64,000 bases of DNA from Koleobacter methoxysyntrophicus. Its GTDB lineage: Bacteria; Bacillota; Thermosediminibacteria; Koleobacterales; Koleobacteraceae. The stretch spans positions 248,001 to 312,000 of the forward strand of contig NZ_CP059066.1 in the NCBI RefSeq assembly GCF_017301615.1, read 5' to 3'. Each line of letters starts with the position of its first letter. Positions within the stretch are counted from its first letter, which is position 1. The notes beneath the pieces were generated by a model. That model had not been told where the DNA came from. It saw nothing but the letters and a program-made list of their open reading frames with translations, and did not search any database. Positions 60,901 to 64,000 of this stretch are shown piece after piece. The position numbers and the translations under genes were made by a program.

Positions 60901-61431
60901 GCAGAGCCTCTGCCTGTCAAGCATATCTTCTTTCATTTTTTCTTTAAAGGTTCCAAAGGGATTGGATATCCAGAGGTGGGCTAACTGCTGTTCTTCTCTC
61001 GGTGCTCCTTTATCTATTCCCGAATTGATATTTTCACAGCCGCGAAACATTATTCTTTTTACAAGTTCTCTTTCACTTTCGCCACCATAAACGATGTCCG
61101 ATAATTTAAGATTCGCCCCGTTATCTGCTAGGCCTAAATCAACGGTTGTTTCATAAAAAAATTTTTCTAACCCTTTGTCAACTCTATTCAGGTCAATTTT
61201 AAAGTTGTTTTCCGAAGTATCTTTGTCTTCTTCGAAATAATTTTTATATTTGCTGAATCTTTCATATCCGTAAGTGTTTCGAAAAAGGTCTTCATCTATG
61301 CAAAAATACCGTTTTCTTTTCTCCCAAAAACCGATATGGGTTTTCCCCAGATTAAAGAGAAGAGCCCCTATTTCAGCCTTTATTATTTCTCTGCTCTTGT
61401 TTCTGAGATTTTGTAGGTCCAGACCGCTCAT
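57961..61431 (-). CDS. csx11: Cas10, Csx11-type large subunit lacking GGDD (type III-C)
   Basis: The 1156-residue protein is the large subunit of the effector. Seen: N-terminal KAEIGALLFNLGKTHIGFW, a zinc finger (CQICGMRL...CEECRERKKS, about residues 425-455) and a palm-like region reading IIEPTPVSWQFIIPAQFLDK (about 857-875), then LPLHIGIIIQDYKKPLYVGI. In cyclase-active Cas10 the GGDD motif lies just before such a PLxIG...KPLY stretch; here it is absent. I find no HD dipeptide in the first 600 residues. These traits match the Csx11 family and subtype III-C, which has an inactivated cyclase. It overlaps the upstream RAMP gene by 4 bases (ATGA). Confidence 0.85.
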   Translation of the reverse strand: MSGLDLQNLRNKSREIIKAEIGALLFNLGKTHIGFWEKRKRYFCIDEDLFRNTYGYERFSKYKNYFEEDKDTSENNFKIDLNRVDKGLEKFFYETTVDLGLADNGANLKLSDIVYGGESERELVKRIMFRGCENINSGIDKGAPREEQQLAHLWISNPFGTFKEKMKEDMLDRQRLCFLQRLWNKLKGMPDNPDALTHKEWVEIRNFIINEIKSWYCHLLSDSRFPINDVTLWDQAYMTASMFKSALAAICLDRTNYDLYKEKPHSIKWNVLGIQYDKLGLAEKALKPYFIKWYRDAVERVDNQIKQVIEEEYALGNEIYRDETGIYFLFPENASAPGSNSELLELHSSLQAVKDSILDIFKVNFEGEIFPSIYLTKPSRGTMNLAYLLDKAKENFTRPCFPESFKGCSYFADTDGQTDASTYIGLCQICGMRLAQEDTESLILCEECRERKKSRFRKWLNSIDRETVWTGDLQDENGRIALVTLKFELKEWLNGNLVNTTLTNKTEWKDDLDHMIKLLKIMRETYLPQDIKSYRGFYQRAENEIKKFLSFFDKDGIRKPFFKIIDEKINEINNFNNLKKEAKPLFNRHFYDYIQEVFGNISGINTSEKKIIPKGLDENEFGSSHDEKISTVKGIFAFSYIQEQMKNVLLERSIGDRWENLIEDKLGGNVNFEERKILWNQLSDEQIEFFAEILLQFIVRKNPSPARFRRIWETTEMFFIQLRKRLKDMMGVPQWRVKRIIWDNVVPDADKAKRNKEYNYQGLDFWVDDRGNAYLISSIEKALSILARRELKEKPSIKDEDKIKEIHEKIINKNTDWLEKEIEAKEAEVRHKRDSDKISIKLNSEKARYEEYQPYFSIIEPTPVSWQFIIPAQFLDKLIENVQKEYKREFKYVMGKLPLHIGIIIQDYKKPLYVGIKALRKIRRDIKSLDGIEEITDAKTLKMLKEEGLYYSGIYEESEKLEDLYSLYPRSENTGKYEFYIDPLKSKAYLDTVHDSSPNTRYRFYPNTIDFEFLDVNTRRNDINYNEKGKRFLKEKSNRPYTWEEWYIFKDFIKYFDDNLKVSKLHRIITLMYSKLKDWKDDREALKTFMLSAFVNMFELNAPNTESRNERRDSFSKLMGKSCWKDVENLTSEEFVKSLQRFIDMFEFWHKGLKRI

Positions 61432-62555
61432 TTTATCTCCCCCATATTTGAAAAAGATTCAATTCCTTGGGTAATTTGCGCTGTTCCCCATCCGAGTTTT
61501 GTCTTGGCACCTATGCCATTTTGTTCCAAAACTGCTCTTGTTAATTCCTTTAATAATTTACAGTCGTCTTTCATCTGCTGTTTTACCTCCTTTCTGGCCA
61601 TCATTACTGAGTCATAGGGGATGTAGACAAGCTGAAAAATACCCTCTGTATCTTTCGGCACCACTTCAAAATATATTGGTTGGGTTCCCGCTTTTGTTTT
61701 GCGGTTATGAGGATTTATTACTTCCAGTGATAGCGTGTCAAAAAACGTCGGATAAAATACCGCTCTGCCGCGACGTGTTCTAAAACACTCTTTGGGGAAG
61801 CTAACCTCCTCTTTAATATGTTTCCAGATTTGAGCAGTCAAACTTTCCCCGTTCCTTTCTATGTAAAGGCTGCACCCTAATTCAGATAAGGCATATTTCA
61901 TAAGGCTTTTTATGAAATGGCTACTCTTTTTCTCATCCTTTAGAGCTTTCTCAATTGAATTTTCAACTTCCCGAAATTCATTAGAGCCTGTACCAAAAAT
62001 CCTGCTTATTTTTACGTAAAGCCCTAATATTTTTTCTACAGGTTTATTTTCATCTTCTATAAGTTCCTTTAATTTTAATGAAGCGGCATTTAGCAATGCT
62101 CCCTTCCAGGTACTTCCCCTTACCATCGGGGCTTTCCAAACCTTATCTTTTAGTACAGGATTATCTATTATGTAAAAGTCATCATCATCCCTTGAGAAAT
62201 AAGGTAATAGGAGTTTAAATTTACACCAGATGCCGAAGGAGCCGGGTATAAGAGTTTTAGTGTAATTTTTGAATTTATCAACATCGTCAAAAATATTGCA
62301 GATTCGTTGCAGGTCTCCATTTGTATTATTGATTTCCCAGTTCCTTTTATGCTGGTCTTTAAACCATGTTAAAGGGATTTCTTTAACCTTCATTTTAGTA
62401 TTTATATAACTATCTGCAATAAAAGGAAAAAGCTTTGGGATTTCAGCTTTATCTTCAATTTTTTCTTCGTTCAGAGCATATTTCATTGCATTCTTTAAAA
62501 AATGAAATGCATCGTTATCACCTTTTAAGTCTTCTCTTATTACTTCATAGTACAT
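61428..62555 (-). CDS. cmr6: Cmr6-like RAMP subunit
   Basis: The protein of about 375 residues contains WKAPMVRGSTWKGALLNAAS (RAMP entry loop), SRIFGTGSNEFREVE, RRGRAVFYPTFFDTLSLEVI and, near the end, EQNGIGAKTKLGWGTAQIT, whose G-I-GAKT-x-LG-G motif is the Cmr6 signature. Cmr6 sits at the 3' end of the crRNA in the complex. The preferred start is ATG 62555 (GGGAGTG upstream), which overlaps the end of cmr1 by 11 bases; the open frame reaches 62573. Its own stop overlaps cas10. At 375 residues it is longer than common Cmr6 proteins. Confidence 0.78.
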   Translation of the reverse strand: MYYEVIREDLKGDNDAFHFLKNAMKYALNEEKIEDKAEIPKLFPFIADSYINTKMKVKEIPLTWFKDQHKRNWEINNTNGDLQRICNIFDDVDKFKNYTKTLIPGSFGIWCKFKLLLPYFSRDDDDFYIIDNPVLKDKVWKAPMVRGSTWKGALLNAASLKLKELIEDENKPVEKILGLYVKISRIFGTGSNEFREVENSIEKALKDEKKSSHFIKSLMKYALSELGCSLYIERNGESLTAQIWKHIKEEVSFPKECFRTRRGRAVFYPTFFDTLSLEVINPHNRKTKAGTQPIYFEVVPKDTEGIFQLVYIPYDSVMMARKEVKQQMKDDCKLLKELTRAVLEQNGIGAKTKLGWGTAQITQGIESFSNMGEIK

Positions 62556-63615
62556 TTTTAACACTCCCATCATTATTTTTAAATTTATCTTTTAAGAATA
62601 CTAAAGAAATAAAACCGTATTCATATCCCTTATCAATTTTATTTATCCAAGGGATTATTTTTGTGGCATTGGGTCCTTTTATACCTTTGTATTCATCACG
62701 TTTAATTGAACCGAATATATAATGGCGTTTTTGGCTGCTATTATTGAAAGATACTCGTTTCTCACTCTTTAATCCTATTAAAGTCTTAACAATCTCATTA
62801 AGCTCACGTATATCTGCTATTTCACTATTTTCATCTTTTTTGTATAAACCTATTTTCCCGCAATTAAATAGTTCTTCTATTGTTTCACATTCCTTCACAG
62901 CATTTTTTATATCAATGTTCTGCAGCCCGAAATCTTCAAAATTAAACTCGTTATATTTAGAAATATCGATATCCGACCCAGAAAACTTCACTCTTCCATA
63001 ACCCAGGTTATTTTTCCCACCAATCAAGCCGTATTTTTGAATAAAATTAAGCAGTGGATATAAAATTTTTCGTAATATACCTTCTTCCTCTACTGTAAAC
63101 TCAATGCAGACTTCGCCCCAAAAGTACGGCAATCCGAAAAACCAAGCGTGAATTTTATTTCCCTCAGTTTCTCTTATACTTTTAAATTCACTTCTTTTAC
63201 ACGTCTTCCACTCATTTTTTTCACTTCGTTTTTTATAAATTACCTCAGGAATTTTAAGGGGATTTTCATCACTAACATCAGTGCTGTTTATCTTCACATT
63301 GAATAAACCCTTATACCCATTGCATCCAAAGATTTGGGAAGGCAGTGATATTTTTCTGCTTAAGGCTTTTCTTCTGGCTTGTCTAACAGGAATACCTTTT
63401 TTAACTAATTTTTCAACTTCCTCTGCAAATTCTTTAGCATTTATTTTTTCGGTTTTGTAATCCCCCACTTTAATACCTACTGCATAACAGTAAACCTCAA
63501 ACCAAAATCTCAAGGCTCCTAAGAACGATTGAGGTTTTATTTCTTTATTTTCCGTCCATGCATCACCCGTCCACAAAGGCGTAACTGTTTTAAGATTAAT
63601 AGCTGTATTATGCAT
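62545..63615 (-). CDS. cmr1: Cmr1-like RAMP subunit
   Basis: The protein of about 356 residues starts MHNTAINLKTVTPLWTGDAW then KPQSFLGALRFWFEVYCYAV. The L-K-T-V-TPLWTGD and S-x-x-GALRFW motifs are those of Cmr1, which caps the crRNA 3' region together with Cmr6. Further on it has KISLPSQIFGCNGYKGLFNV and IGGKNNLGYGRVKFSG (glycine loop). ATG 63615 has GGGGGTG just before it and starts at the family motif; the open frame extends to 63687 without support. It is the first gene of the effector operon. The 180 bases upstream show no CRISPR repeat. Confidence 0.88.
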   Translation of the reverse strand: MHNTAINLKTVTPLWTGDAWTENKEIKPQSFLGALRFWFEVYCYAVGIKVGDYKTEKINAKEFAEEVEKLVKKGIPVRQARRKALSRKISLPSQIFGCNGYKGLFNVKINSTDVSDENPLKIPEVIYKKRSEKNEWKTCKRSEFKSIRETEGNKIHAWFFGLPYFWGEVCIEFTVEEEGILRKILYPLLNFIQKYGLIGGKNNLGYGRVKFSGSDIDISKYNEFNFEDFGLQNIDIKNAVKECETIEELFNCGKIGLYKKDENSEIADIRELNEIVKTLIGLKSEKRVSFNNSSQKRHYIFGSIKRDEYKGIKGPNATKIIPWINKIDKGYEYGFISLVFLKDKFKNNDGSVKNVL

Positions 63616-63795
63616 TTGGGCACCCCCTGACATTTCAATCTTACAAACACTGCCAAAAATTAAACCACTTTCACAATTATATGACAATTTATATAAATTA
63701 TTCTACATTTTTACCTAAATTCCTGCAGAAAATATAAAATAATCCTATTAAGGTAAAAAATACCCATATACAATTCTTTTGTTTAAACTAAAAAA

Positions 63796-63814
63796 AAACG
63801 GCTATCAGCCGTTT
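63796..63814 (-). terminator. Rho-independent terminator for the minus-strand gene at the window edge
   Basis: AAACGGCT pairs with AGCCGTTT around ATC, followed on the minus strand by a run of nine T residues. It ends transcripts coming from beyond 64000 and so separates that gene from the CRISPR operon. In 63815-63944 there is only a short frame (KKNELGDLENFTKDKAAYIN) with no clear start. Confidence 0.85.
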
Positions 63815-63944
63815 CTAATATTAATATAAGCAGCTTTATCCTTTGTAAAATTTTCGAGGTCTCCTAATTCATTTTTTTTAATCTTAGACCGCTTCTTAAT
63901 TTACTTCCTGGTGGCGGCTGCCATATTTTATTGATTGCGAAAAT

Positions 63945-64000
63945 TTATCGTTTATACATCTCTCTCAGTGCCTGATTAACTTCCTCAAGGTCAAACTCCT
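63945..64000 (-). CDS. 3' end of a gene cut by the window edge (dehydrogenase-like tail)
   Basis: The last 17 codons read EFDLEEVNQALREMYKR followed by a stop at 63945. The pattern F-x-L-E-E-x-N-x-AL is the usual C-terminal helix of zinc-type alcohol dehydrogenases, but 17 residues are too few to be sure. The rest of the gene lies outside the window. Confidence 0.4.
   Translation of the reverse strand, partial: EFDLEEVNQALREMYKR

Noticed and set aside
63616-64000. Possible CRISPR array upstream of cmr1
   Set aside because: I looked for direct repeats with regular spacing next to the effector operon and found none; there is only a terminator hairpin and the tail of another gene.
1-64000. tRNA, rRNA or riboswitch genes
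   Set aside because: I saw no cloverleaf, rRNA-like stretch or recognisable riboswitch core; without a covariance search weak cases could be missed.

Overview
The window reads as chromosomal DNA of an anaerobic, endospore-forming Firmicute (class Clostridia, possibly thermophilic). Evidence: a complete gerKA-gerKB-gerKC spore-germinant receptor operon, strong AGGAGG-type ribosome sites, AT-rich DNA, a YwfO/YwgA-like pair, an IS1634-type transposase, and a CRISPR effector module of a kind mostly found in thermophiles and methanogens. The species cannot be named from the sequence alone.

Region 1 (1-8.9 kb) is a worn accessory region. It holds two intact type II toxin-antitoxin pairs, one truncated pair, an orphan MntA-like nucleotidyltransferase, a TPR protein, an HD phosphohydrolase paired with a YwgA-like protein, and many broken copies of an Rpn-family (recombination-promoting nuclease) gene and of a short repeated cassette ending in a TPEYWLKNAVKGKM-type motif.

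Region 2 (8.6-16.2 kb) is a defence island: a solitary OLD-type ATPase/TOPRIM nuclease, a truncated metallo-beta-lactamase gene, and a three-gene operon (SIR2-domain protein, small helical protein, SMC-like ATPase) with the layout of a Lamassu-Sir2 system. A direct repeat of about 128 bp lies on each side of this island. Just beyond the right-hand copy an IS1634-family element sits between two pieces of an amidase gene.

Region 3 (18.7-47.4 kb) is a surface-polysaccharide locus, almost all on the minus strand and read from 47.4 kb downwards: Wzz-like chain-length protein, O-antigen-ligase/TPR protein, UDP-sugar 4,6-dehydratase, initiating sugar-phosphate transferase with its epimerase/reductase and glycosyltransferase, heparinase-like protein, UDP-ManNAc dehydrogenase, a bi-domain oxidoreductase, more glycosyltransferases, a Wzy candidate, the complete dTDP-rhamnose set rfbACBD, a Wzx flippase and galU. 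The locus contains recombination scars: a dehydrogenase/glycosyltransferase chimera, a frameshifted heparinase-like fragment, transposase fragments and an apparent frameshift at the start of galU. A PaaK/CapK-like adenylating enzyme is on the plus strand at its far end. By eye the DNA from 41 to 53 kb is clearly richer in GC than that from 22 to 40 kb.

Region 4 (47.6-54.4 kb) holds a stand-alone PTS IIC-like membrane protein, the germination operon, a divergent UPP-synthase paralogue lacking the expected metal-binding Glu, and a small unknown gene.

Region 5 (54.4-63.7 kb) is a type III CRISPR effector operon without array, cas1, cas2 or cas6 in view: Cmr1, Cmr6-like, a large Csx11-type Cas10, Cmr4, Cmr5-like and a Cmr3/Cas5-like RAMP. 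Its Cas10 shows no GGDD cyclase motif and no canonical HD pair, matching subtype III-C. Two translationally coupled genes follow at the 3' end: an unrecognised 170-residue protein and a pyruvate-kinase C-terminal-like (alpha/beta) protein. I consider this coupled pair the best candidate for an undescribed CRISPR accessory function. The window ends inside the 3' tail of another minus-strand gene.
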